From the NCBI RefSeq assembly GCF_003336425.1, contig NZ_QEIO01000024.1, positions 1 to 50,486 on the forward strand: a stretch of 50,486 nt of DNA, in the 5' to 3' direction. The notes below the pieces were generated by a model. The model was not told the DNA's origin, did not search any database, and worked only from the letters and a program-made list of their open reading frames with translations. Both the position numbers and the translations under genes were made by a program. Of the stretch, positions 33,553 through 43,230 are shown in pieces; position 1 is the stretch's first letter; each line of letters begins with the position of its first letter. This DNA comes from Marinitenerispora sediminis. Its GTDB lineage: Bacteria > Actinomycetota > Actinomycetes > Streptosporangiales > Streptosporangiaceae.

Positions 33553-33588
33553 GGCCGGCGGCGGATCCTCCAGGATCCGCCGCCGGCC
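33553..33588. terminator. 17-bp perfect hairpin terminator
   Basis: Arms 33553-33569 and 33572-33588 pair perfectly; in practice the loop opens to 4 bases or more. It follows the small Lsr2-like gene by 225 bp and insulates the permease leader. Confidence 0.7.
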
Positions 33589-33890
33589 TTCGCCGTTCCC
33601 TCGCGCGACGTGGTTCCGGGTTCACCCGACCTAACGATGCCGCCGCGTGCCGGCGGCCGCGGCCGGAGCCGGTCGGACCGATTCCGGCCGCCGGCTCACC
33701 GCGTCGGCGCGGCGACCAGAAATACTCGCTGACCTGCACATACAGTGGGATTCTTCACATTACCTGGCCCTCGGCCGGCGACACGGCAGACGGCTCGGAA
33801 CCCCTTACCAGGTAGGCATTCCGGACTTCGATCGCGATTTTGCAGCATCTCTCCTTCAAAGCGGACTTTAGGAAACCTTTCGGATGAGAG

Positions 33891-33936
33891 TATGCTCACG
33901 CGGCAATCGATCTTGTTCTACGGCCCCACAAGGGCC
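33891..33936 (+). promoter_or_regulatory. Possible promoter and leader hairpin of the APC permease
   Basis: TATGCT (33891-33896) in the lower-GC stretch could be a -10 box. Downstream, GGCCC and GGGCC (33922-33926 and 33932-33936) form a 5-bp hairpin some 25 bp before the TTG start. No known riboswitch pattern was recognised. Confidence 0.3.
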
Positions 33937-33961
33937 TGATAACGGGGGCTGGAGTCCGTCC

Positions 33962-35452
33962 TTGAGCATCTGGCGTACGAAAAGCATCGAACAATCAATC
34001 CGGGACACCGACGAACCAGGTCACCAGCTCCGCAAGGACCTCAGCGGTTTCGATCTGATCGTCTTCGGCATCGGCGTCATCATCGGAACCGGCATCTTCG
34101 TGGTGACCGGCCGGCAGGCCGCGGTCAACGCCGGCCCGGCGATCGTCCTGTCGTTCCTCATCGCCGGCCTGGTGTGCGCCCTCGCCGCCATGTGCTACGC
34201 CGAGTTCGCCTCCACGGTGCCGGTCGCCGGCAGCGCCTACACCTTCGGCTACGCCAGCCTGGGTGAGTTCGTCGCGTGGATCATCGGATGGGACCTGGTC
34301 CTGGAGTTCACCCTCGCCGCGTCGGTCGTGGCCGTGGGATGGTCGGGCTACGCCGGCGACCTCCTCGGGATACCCACATCAGTCTCCATAGCGGGCTGGC
34401 CGGTGAACTTCGGCGCGATGTTCATCGTCGCCGTGCTCGGCGTGCTCGGCACGCTGGGGACCAAGCTGTCCGGGCGGGTCTCGGCGGTCATCGTCGCGAT
34501 CAAGGTCGGGATCGTCCTCTTCATCATCGTGGTCGGCGCCTTCTTCGTGAAGGCCGCCAACTGGGTGCCGTTCATCCCGCCGGCCGAGCCGCTGCCCAGT
34601 GAGAGCACCGCCATCGGGCACACCCCCCTCACCCAGGTGCTGCTCGGGCTGGAGCCGAGCGCCTTCGGCCTGTGGGGCGTGATCGCCGCCGCGTCGGTCG
34701 TGTTCTTCTCCTTCATCGGCTTCGACATCGTGGCCACGACGGCGGAGGAGACCCGCAACCCCAAGCGCGACATGCCCATCGGCATCTTCGGCTCGCTCAT
34801 CATCACCACGGTGCTCTACATGGCGGTCGCCGCCGTGGTCACCGGCATGCGCCCCTACAGCGAGCTCGACTCCCCCGCACCGCTGGCCGAGGCGTTCCGC
34901 CAGGTCGGCGCGGACTGGGCGGGAACGCTCATCTCGCTCGGCGGCGTCATCGGCATCACCACCGTGATCCTGGTGCTCATGATGGGCCAGTCGCGGGTCG
35001 CGTTCGCGATGTCCCGGGACGGGCTGCTGCCCCGCGGGCTCTCCAAGACGCACCCGAGATTCGGTACCCCCTACATCATGACCATCGTGACCACGGTGAC
35101 CGTCATGGTGCTCGCGGGCCTGGTGCCGATCGCCGCGCTGGAGGAGATGGTGAACATCGGGACGCTGTTCGCGTTCGTGGTGGTCTCCATCGGCGTCATC
35201 GTGCTGCGCAAGAAGCGCCCGGACCTGCCGCGCTCGTTCCGGGCGCCGCTCGTGCCGGTGCTGCCGATCATCGCGGCGGTCGCCTGCCTGTGGCTGATGC
35301 TCAACCTCACCGTGGACACCTGGATCCGGTTCGGCGTCTGGATGCTGCTCGGCGTGGTCATCTACTTCTGCTACGGGATGCGGCGCAGCCGGCTCGCCCG
35401 CGGCGAGCAGGAGGTGGCGCAGGCCGGCCCGTCGGCGCCCGGCACCGACTGA
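33962..35452 (+). CDS. APC-family amino acid permease
   Basis: A 496-residue transporter with about 12 membrane helices. After a short start (IWRTKSIEQSIRDTDEPGH), DLIVFGIGVIIGTGIFVVTGRQAA is the unwound first helix of APC carriers with its G-x-I-I-G-x-G-I-F motif. FFSFIGFDIVATTAEETRNPKRDMP is the typical helix-6/loop region of the cationic amino acid transporter (YfnA-like) subgroup. TTG 33962 is chosen because GGAG lies 7 nt upstream and the open frame further upstream has no APC sequence. A hut operon lies some 1.6 kb away on the other strand, but substrate specificity for histidine is not shown. Confidence 0.9.
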   Translation: MSIWRTKSIEQSIRDTDEPGHQLRKDLSGFDLIVFGIGVIIGTGIFVVTGRQAAVNAGPAIVLSFLIAGLVCALAAMCYAEFASTVPVAGSAYTFGYASLGEFVAWIIGWDLVLEFTLAASVVAVGWSGYAGDLLGIPTSVSIAGWPVNFGAMFIVAVLGVLGTLGTKLSGRVSAVIVAIKVGIVLFIIVVGAFFVKAANWVPFIPPAEPLPSESTAIGHTPLTQVLLGLEPSAFGLWGVIAAASVVFFSFIGFDIVATTAEETRNPKRDMPIGIFGSLIITTVLYMAVAAVVTGMRPYSELDSPAPLAEAFRQVGADWAGTLISLGGVIGITTVILVLMMGQSRVAFAMSRDGLLPRGLSKTHPRFGTPYIMTIVTTVTVMVLAGLVPIAALEEMVNIGTLFAFVVVSIGVIVLRKKRPDLPRSFRAPLVPVLPIIAAVACLWLMLNLTVDTWIRFGVWMLLGVVIYFCYGMRRSRLARGEQEVAQAGPSAPGTD

Positions 35453-35519
35453 GCGGCCACGCGCTCGCTCCGTCCTTCGCATATCCCGTTTCCGGGGGGT
35501 GCCCCCGGCGCGGTACCCC

Positions 35520-35550
35520 GCGGGGCCGGCCCTTCCCGGGCCGGCCCCGC
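35520..35550. terminator. 13-bp perfect hairpin terminator
   Basis: Arms 35520-35532 and 35538-35550 pair perfectly around TTCCC. It lies between the convergent permease and ACT-GNAT genes. Confidence 0.75.
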
Positions 35551-35582
35551 GCCGTCTGCCGGGCGCCGTCCCCGGGACGCCG

Positions 35583-36827
35583 TCACCGGGCCGCGGTCGG
35601 ATCCGCCCACCGTGCGGCGCCCGTCCCGCTCCCGGGGGCGCCGACCTGGCCCAGCAGCGTCATCAGCCGGCCCGGCCGCCGCGAGGGCACCGTCCCGGCG
35701 ACCGGGAGCCGGGCCTGCACGACGCCGCCGCGCGGCGGCCGGATCGTCGCCCCCACGCGGCGCATGACGTGCCGCATGGGGGCGTTCGCCGCCGCCATGT
35801 CGGCCCGCACCTCGGCGAGTCCCCAGTCGGCGGCGATGGCGGTCAGCACCCGCACCAAGGCGGTCCCGACTCCCACCCCCTGCCAGGAGTCCTCCACCAA
35901 GAGCGCGATCTCGCCGACCCCCGGATCCAGCGTGTACATCAGGTGGGCCAGCGCCACGGGCTCCCCGCCACGCGCCGGACGCGCGGCCAGGGTGAGCCCG
36001 CGTTCGGGGTCGCAGAACACGCCGAGCATGCGGGAGCTGAGCTCGGGCATGGCGGCGAAGTAGCGGCGGCGGGTCGTCTCGGGAGAGCAGCGGCGGTGCA
36101 GCCGCTGGATCGCGTCGGCGTCGGTGGTCCCCGCCCGCCAGACGAACAGCTCCGTGCCGCGGTGCGTGACCACCGCTCCTTCGGTGGGCGCCGGGCCGGT
36201 GGCCGGCAGCACCGAGCGGACCAGCGCGTCGGCCCGGGCGGACTCGGTCCAGGTGAAGGGCCGGTCGGCGCGCCGCAGCCGCACGGCACGCAGCGGTCCC
36301 ACCGGCACCAGGAGCGTGCTCTCCGGCTCCTCCGGAAACTCGGCCGCCGGACGGGTGAGGTTGGTCCAGCGCGCCTCGTCGGCGAGCAGCAGCTCCTGCA
36401 GGGCGGCGGGCAGCCGGTTGGGTTCGGCGCGCAGCCGCGCGGTCAGCAGCAGCGCGCGGGTCGCCTCGTCGCCGACCTCGCGGGGCTGCGCGGGGGTAGC
36501 GAGCACCTCCCGCTCCGCAGCCGCTCGGACCTCCACCCGCTCCGCAGCCGCTCGGGCTGGACCCCGCTCCGCAGCCGCTCGGACCTCCACCCGCTCCGCA
36601 GCCGCTCGGGCTGAGGCGCCTCCGGACCCGCTGCGCGCGGCGAGTTCGCGCAGCAGCGGGCGGTGGTCGCCCGGCACGTCCACGATGAACTCGTCGACCA
36701 CGCCGGCGACGTCGGCGTGGATGGACAGCCCGACGACATTGCCGCCGTGCCGGGCCACGGCGTCCACGATCCCGGCCAGCTGGCCCGGCCGGTCCTCGAC
36801 CACGGTGCGGATGCGCCACAGGCTCAT
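35583..36827 (-). CDS. ACT domain-GNAT acetyltransferase fusion with a 9-residue repeat linker
   Basis: A 414-residue protein. Residues 1-70 are an ACT domain (LWRIRTVVEDRPGQLAGIVDAVARHGGNVVGLSI), a module that binds amino acids. Residues about 74-107 are four 9-residue repeats of the type RAAAERVEV / RAAAERGPA. The GNAT domain is at about 230-375, with a motif A region VEDSWQGVGVGTALVRVL (Q-x-x-G-x-G) and the later MRHVMRRVGATIR. Amino-acid-regulated protein lysine acetyltransferases with ACT-GNAT architecture are known in actinomycetes, where for example Asn or Cys control the activity. Placed just downstream of the hut operon, it could respond to an amino acid, but the ligand is unknown. 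Start ATG 36827. Confidence 0.82.
   Translation of the reverse strand: MSLWRIRTVVEDRPGQLAGIVDAVARHGGNVVGLSIHADVAGVVDEFIVDVPGDHRPLLRELAARSGSGGASARAAAERVEVRAAAERGPARAAAERVEVRAAAEREVLATPAQPREVGDEATRALLLTARLRAEPNRLPAALQELLLADEARWTNLTRPAAEFPEEPESTLLVPVGPLRAVRLRRADRPFTWTESARADALVRSVLPATGPAPTEGAVVTHRGTELFVWRAGTTDADAIQRLHRRCSPETTRRRYFAAMPELSSRMLGVFCDPERGLTLAARPARGGEPVALAHLMYTLDPGVGEIALLVEDSWQGVGVGTALVRVLTAIAADWGLAEVRADMAAANAPMRHVMRRVGATIRPPRGGVVQARLPVAGTVPSRRPGRLMTLLGQVGAPGSGTGAARWADPTAAR
36511..36609. repeat. Four 27-bp tandem repeats coding for the ACT-GNAT linker
   Basis: The 18-bp core CGCTCCGCAGCCGCTCGG begins at 36511, 36538, 36565 and 36592, exactly 27 bp apart. The alternate 9-bp ends differ (ACCTCCACC or GCTGGACCC), so the array is really two copies of a 54-bp unit. 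It keeps the reading frame as 9-residue repeats. Confidence 0.9.
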
Positions 36828-37075
36828 GTCGTCCTCTCCGGCCGTGCACGTCGTGGGGGCGGCCGCGGCTCACCGGGACGGGCGATGGGACGCGGGGCAC
36901 GGCCCTCACCCGCCGCACGGCGTTCCGCGGTCCGCACGGCCTCGACCCCACAGTGCCGCCGGGACGTTTCCGGGAGGCTACAGCGGTGGGAATTCCGCCG
37001 CACTTCGCCGTTTCGGACCCGGCCGCCACCTCGAAAGGGGGCGGAGAGCGCTCCGGATCCGGCGTGGTGGGCCGC

Positions 37076-38296
37076 TCAGCGAGCCGGGTCGCCGCTGACG
37101 AGTTCGCCGTCCTGCCAGACGGCGGCGACCAGCGGGACACCGGGCCGGTAGGCGAGATAGACCGGGTCCGGCGCGTCGAGGAGCACGAGGTCGGCCCGGG
37201 CGCCGACACCGAGGTGGCCGACGTCGGTGCGCCGCAGCGCCCGCGCGCCGCCAGCGGTCGCCGCGTACAGCGCCTCGCGGGGGGTCATCCGCATCTCCCG
37301 GACCGCGAGCGCGATGCAGAACGCGACACTGGAGGTGAAGCACGAACCCGGGTTGCAGTCACTGGCCAGCGCCACGGGCACCGCGGCGTCCAGCAGCGCT
37401 CGGGCGTCCGGGTAGGGCTGGCGGGTGGCGAAGTCGACGCCGGGCAGCAGGGTCGCCACGGTGCCGGAGCCGTCCGACGCGGCGTCGGAGAGGGCGGCGA
37501 CGTCAGCGGCGGTCAGGTGTGTGCAGTGGTCCACCGACGCCGCACCCACCTCGACCGCCAGGCGGACCCCCGGCCCGGTGCCGAGCTGGTTGCCGTGCAC
37601 GCGCGCGGCCAGTCCCCGCTCGCGGCCCGCGAGCAGCACGCGACGGGATACCTCCTCGTCGAAGGCGCCGCGCTCGCAGAACACGTCGATCCAGCGGGCG
37701 TGCGGCGCGCAGGCGTCGAGCATCGGTCCGGTGACGAGGTCGACGTAGCCGGCCGGGTCGTCGGCGTACTCCGGCGGTACCACGTGCGCGCCCAGGAAGG
37801 TGACCTCCTCGGTGAGCCGGGCCGCGATCCGCAGCAGGCGCTCCTCGTCGGCGACAGTCAGCCCGTATCCCGACTTGATCTCGCACGTGGTGGTGCCTTG
37901 GGCGCGCGCCTCGCGGAGCAGCCGGACGGCGGTCGAGAGCAGGTCGGCGTCGGAGGCCGCCCGGGTGGCGGCGACCGTGCTGCGGATACCGCCGGCCTGG
38001 TAGGGGGCGCCGCTCATCCGCGCGGCGAACTCCGCGCCGCGGTCCCCGGCGAAGACGATATGGGTGTGGCTGTCCACGAACCCGGGGATGACGCACCGCC
38101 CGGCGGCGTCCACCCGGACGTCGGCAGCGGGCGCCGCCCCGGCCGGCCCGGCCCAGGCGACGCGGCCGTCGGCGACGACGATGGCGGCGTCGGTGATCTC
38201 TCCCAGCGGCCCGGCGCCGAGGTCGGGAGCGTTGGTGACCAGCACGCTGATCCCGTCGATGACGAGGGACCGCGGAGCGGTGGTCGTGGCGGTCAT
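37076..38296 (-). CDS. hutI: Imidazolonepropionase
   Basis: A 406-residue amidohydrolase that opens imidazolone-5-propionate to N-formimidoyl-L-glutamate, the third step of histidine breakdown. Metal and substrate motifs are [33 protein letters not shown] and [16 protein letters not shown], all typical of HutI. ATG 38296 has GGAGGAG just upstream. It is the last gene of the hut operon, 183 bp after hutF. Confidence 0.93.
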   Translation of the reverse strand: MTATTTAPRSLVIDGISVLVTNAPDLGAGPLGEITDAAIVVADGRVAWAGPAGAAPAADVRVDAAGRCVIPGFVDSHTHIVFAGDRGAEFAARMSGAPYQAGGIRSTVAATRAASDADLLSTAVRLLREARAQGTTTCEIKSGYGLTVADEERLLRIAARLTEEVTFLGAHVVPPEYADDPAGYVDLVTGPMLDACAPHARWIDVFCERGAFDEEVSRRVLLAGRERGLAARVHGNQLGTGPGVRLAVEVGAASVDHCTHLTAADVAALSDAASDGSGTVATLLPGVDFATRQPYPDARALLDAAVPVALASDCNPGSCFTSSVAFCIALAVREMRMTPREALYAATAGGARALRRTDVGHLGVGARADLVLLDAPDPVYLAYRPGVPLVAAVWQDGELVSGDPAR

Positions 38297-38479
38297 CGGA
38301 TCTCCTCCGTGGTCACCCCGCGCTGCGGCGGGTACGGACATGGTGGTCCAGCGGTACGGGGCGGCCGCGTTCCAGCCGTGGACGGACCGCGCTCGCCGGG
38401 CCCGTCCGAGGGCCGGCCGCCCGCCTCGGCCAGCAGCCGAGTCGCGGCCGCAGGTCCGCTCGCCCTGGCGCCAGCGTGC

Positions 38480-39868
38480 TCATCCCGAGGTCAGGGCTCG
38501 AATCTCGGCGTCGAGCCGGGCCCCGGCGTCGGGGATCGCCTGGTGTCGGCCGTCACGGACGATCCAGCGGCCGTCGGCCATGACGTGCCGGACGTCGGCG
38601 GCCGTGGCGGCGGCCACGACGCCGTCGGCGGCCCGGGCCGGGTCGAGTCCGGCCAGGCGGACGCTGTCGAGGTCGAGGACGACGAGGTCGGCGCGGGCGC
38701 CGGGGGCGATGGCGCCCGCGTCCGGCCAGCCCAGGGCGGCGTGGCCGGGGCGGTGCAGGGCGCCCAGCAGGCGCCCGGCCGGGACGTGGCCGCGCCGGCC
38801 GGTGCGGAGCCGCTCGTGGGCCTCCACGCCCCGGGCTTCGGCGAACATGTCGATGGTGGAGTGGCCGTCGCTGCCGAGCACCAGCTCGGTGCCGTCGAGG
38901 AGGTCGAGGGGCGGGCAGCCGTCGGCGAGGTCGGCCTCGGTGGTGGGGCACAGGCAGACGCGGGCGGCGGCACCGGTGATGAGGGCGGCGTCCTCCGCGG
39001 TGAGGTGGGTGGCGTGCACGAGCGTGGGCCTGGCGCGCTCCAGCAGGCCGGCGTCGGCGAGGAGCTGGGCGGGAGTGCGGCCGTAGGCGGCCCGGCAGGC
39101 GGCGTTCTCGGCCGGCTGCTCGGAGAGGTGGACGTGGACCGGGCGCTCGTCCGGGCTGCGCACGGTGTCGGCGAGCCGCCGGATCGCGTCGGCGGGTACG
39201 GCGCGCACGGAGTGCACCGCGGCGCCGGTCCGCGCGTGGCCGCCGTGTGGCCGGAAGTCGGCGACGCGCCGCGCCCACGCGTCGACGTCGCCGTCACCGA
39301 ACCTGAGCTGCGGTCCGGTGAGCGGCAGGTGGCGGCCGTCGGCCGCCAGCCCGCCGGAGAGGTAGCAGGTGTCCAGCAGGGTGATGCGGACGCCGGCGTC
39401 GGCCGCGGCCGCGACCAGGGCGGCGCCCATCGCGTTGCGGTCCTGGTAGGGCACGCCGCCGGGTCCGTGGTGCAGGTAGTGGAACTCCCCGACGCAGGTG
39501 ATCCCGGCGAGGGCCATCTCGGCGTAGACCCCGCGGGCGAGCCGGCGGTAGGAGTCGGGATCGAGCCGGTCGGCCACCTGGTACATGCGGTCGCGCCAGG
39601 TCCAGAAGCTGCCGCCGCGCTCCCCGGTCCGCCCGCGCAGGGCCCGGTGGAAGGCGTGCGAGTGGGCGTTCGCCAGGCCGGGGATCGCCAGGCCGGGCAG
39701 CCGCTCGGCGCCGGGTGGCGGCTCGGCCGCCGCGCCCACCGCGGTGATCCGGCCGCCCGCGACCTCGACCACGGTCCCGGGCACCGCCGACGCCCCGTCA
39801 CCCGTGAGCGCCCACGCGCACCAGTACCGCCGGGTTCCCGCCTCCACCCCGCCTGCCGGTTCCGTCAC
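38480..39868 (-). CDS. hutF: Formimidoylglutamate deiminase
   Basis: A 462-residue amidohydrolase. LANAHSHAFHRALRGRT carries the first metal-ligand pair, VHVHLSEQPAEN the next His, and ELVLGSDGHSTIDMFAEAR the late Asp, which is the HutF pattern. The enzyme turns N-formimidoyl-L-glutamate into N-formyl-L-glutamate and ammonia. GTG 39868 is chosen because GGAAGGGG lies 8 nt upstream; the frame continues upstream only as a shadow of the next gene. HutF implies the five-step pathway ending with N-formylglutamate deformylase (HutG), which is not present here. Confidence 0.9.
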   Translation of the reverse strand: MTEPAGGVEAGTRRYWCAWALTGDGASAVPGTVVEVAGGRITAVGAAAEPPPGAERLPGLAIPGLANAHSHAFHRALRGRTGERGGSFWTWRDRMYQVADRLDPDSYRRLARGVYAEMALAGITCVGEFHYLHHGPGGVPYQDRNAMGAALVAAAADAGVRITLLDTCYLSGGLAADGRHLPLTGPQLRFGDGDVDAWARRVADFRPHGGHARTGAAVHSVRAVPADAIRRLADTVRSPDERPVHVHLSEQPAENAACRAAYGRTPAQLLADAGLLERARPTLVHATHLTAEDAALITGAAARVCLCPTTEADLADGCPPLDLLDGTELVLGSDGHSTIDMFAEARGVEAHERLRTGRRGHVPAGRLLGALHRPGHAALGWPDAGAIAPGARADLVVLDLDSVRLAGLDPARAADGVVAAATAADVRHVMADGRWIVRDGRHQAIPDAGARLDAEIRALTSG

Positions 39869-40065
39869 CCGTCGAACCCCTTCCACGTCGTCGCCGAACT
39901 CCGCTCGGCCGGCCATGGGGCGAGCGCCCTTTCGCCGAGCCCGGGCGTGCGGTGCACGGCCGCGCGGTCCCGGACCAGCGGGACGGCGCGGGTCGTCCTG
40001 GACGTCGGTGCCCTCAGCCGGCTCACCGGCGGCCCGCCCGCGCGTGTGCCGTGCCCCGCACCCGG

Positions 40066-41286
40066 TCACTCCGCCGCGAGCAGGTCGGCCAGCACGTCGG
40101 CCAGGGCGCGCACGCCGGTGTGGCAGTCGGCGGGTTCGGCGTACTCGTCCGGGGCGTGGGAGACGCCGCTGGGATTGCGCACGAACAGCATCGCGGTGGG
40201 GACCGCCGCGGCGAGGGTCCCCGCGTCGTGGCCGGCGCCGGTGGGCAGGACCGGGGCCGGACCGGCGGGGCCGCCGACCGTGGTGGCGACGCGGTCGCGC
40301 AGGTCGTCGCGGAAGTGGACGACCGGGCTGAACGACTCCTGGAAGCTCGCCGGGGACACTCCGTGGCGGCCGGCGGCACGGCGGGCGGTGGCGGTGATCG
40401 CGTCGACCACGGCCCGCAGGGTGCCCTCGTCGGGGGCCCGGGCGTCCAACCAGGCGCGGACCCGGGACGGGATGGCGTTGGTGCCGTTGGGATGCACCGC
40501 CACCTTTCCGATGGTGGCCACCGCGTCGTGGGCCTCGGCGGCCTCGCGTGCGGCGAGGACCGTCTCGGCGAACGGCAGCATGGGATCGTTGCGGTCGGCG
40601 AGCCGGGTGGTGCCGGCGTGGTCGGCCTGGCCGGTGAAGTCCAGCCGCCAGCGGCCGTGCGGCCAGACGGCGCTGGCCACGCCGAGGGCGCTGCCCCGGT
40701 GTACGAGGTGGCGCCCCTGCTCGATGTGCAGCTCCACGAAGACGCCGATGCGCTCCAGCGCCAGCGGGTCGGCGCCGATCCGCTCGGGGTCCAGGCCGGC
40801 CTCGGCCATGGCGCGGGCCCAGGTGACGCCGTCGGCGTCGGTGAGGCCGCGGGCGCGCTCGGGGGTGATCGCCCCGGTGAGCAGCCGGCTGCCCAGGCAG
40901 GCCACGCCGAAGCGGGCCCCCTCCTCCTCGACGAACACGGTGACGGCCAGCGGCCGGGCCGGGCGCACGCCGCGGGCGCGCAGTTCGTCGACGGCCGCCA
41001 GCGCGCTGACCACGCCCAGTGGCCCGTCGTAGGCACCGCCGTCGGGGACCGAGTCCAGGTGCGAGCCCGTGACGACCGCGTCCGGTCCCGGGTCGCCCCA
41101 CCAGGCCCACATGTTGCCGTTGCGGTCGGTCTCGACGGTGAGACCGCGGTCCGCCGCGGCGGCCGCGAACCACGCACGCGCCTGCGTGTCGGCCGGGGTC
41201 CAGGAGAACCGGCGGTAGCCGCCTGTCGTCCGCTGCCGGCCCACCGGCGCGAGGGCGCCCCACAGCTCGTCGAAGGTGTCGCTCAT
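40066..41286 (-). CDS. M20 amidohydrolase (allantoate amidohydrolase / N-carbamoylase family)
   Basis: A 406-residue metal-dependent amidase. VVTGSHLDSVPDGGAYDGPLGVVSAL contains the first metal ligands, VTVFVEEEGARFGVACLGS the catalytic Glu pair and VFVELHIEQGRHLVHRG the later His and Glu, which is typical of the AllC/carbamoylase branch. By name the family acts on allantoate or N-carbamoyl amino acids. Between hutU and hutF a role on N-formyl-L-glutamate, in place of HutG, is more likely; this is inference from the operon. ATG 41286 is placed at the start of the conserved domain; upstream frame is non-conserved. Confidence 0.85.
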   Translation of the reverse strand: MSDTFDELWGALAPVGRQRTTGGYRRFSWTPADTQARAWFAAAAADRGLTVETDRNGNMWAWWGDPGPDAVVTGSHLDSVPDGGAYDGPLGVVSALAAVDELRARGVRPARPLAVTVFVEEEGARFGVACLGSRLLTGAITPERARGLTDADGVTWARAMAEAGLDPERIGADPLALERIGVFVELHIEQGRHLVHRGSALGVASAVWPHGRWRLDFTGQADHAGTTRLADRNDPMLPFAETVLAAREAAEAHDAVATIGKVAVHPNGTNAIPSRVRAWLDARAPDEGTLRAVVDAITATARRAAGRHGVSPASFQESFSPVVHFRDDLRDRVATTVGGPAGPAPVLPTGAGHDAGTLAAAVPTAMLFVRNPSGVSHAPDEYAEPADCHTGVRALADVLADLLAAE

Positions 41287-41541
41287 CGGGATCTCCGTAG
41301 GTCGTCGTGCGGCTCGGGAGGGACCTCGGGCGCCGGCGTGCGGGCCTCCCCCGAAGTCTCTCCCGCCGCGACGCGGGCTGGAAGGCCGCCCGGCGGGGTG
41401 TCGCCGATGTTCCGGGGTGCGCTGTCCACAGGCCGCGGAATCGGGCGGCGCCGAGCGAGGCCGGGCCGGCATCCTCGGACCATGACCCTCCATGTCACCG
41501 GTGGTTCCCCGTCCCGGGCGGGGGCGGGGCGCCCGCGCCCG

Positions 41542-43212
<1,671 letters not shown>

Positions 43213-43230
43213 GAGCGGGTCTCCCTCGGG

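Larger units (their letters stand above)
33328..33961. other. 634-bp intergenic region before the APC permease
   Basis: It contains a strong terminator for the small protein gene (33553-33588) and, after about 33720, a lower-GC stretch leading to the permease. I see no coding frame with normal codon bias. The last 120 bp form the permease leader, with a possible promoter and a small hairpin. Confidence 0.5.

Noticed and set aside
33720-33961. Riboswitch in front of the APC permease
   Set aside because: The leader is less GC-rich and has a small hairpin, but I could not match it to any known riboswitch core such as those for c-di-AMP, lysine or guanidine.
36511-36609. CRISPR array or mobile repeat
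   Set aside because: The 27-bp units are in frame and encode the 9-residue linker repeats of the ACT-GNAT protein.
36953-41032. A plus-strand open frame of 1359 codons
   Set aside because: It overlaps hutI, hutF and the M20 gene on the other strand and shows no domain; it is a GC artefact.
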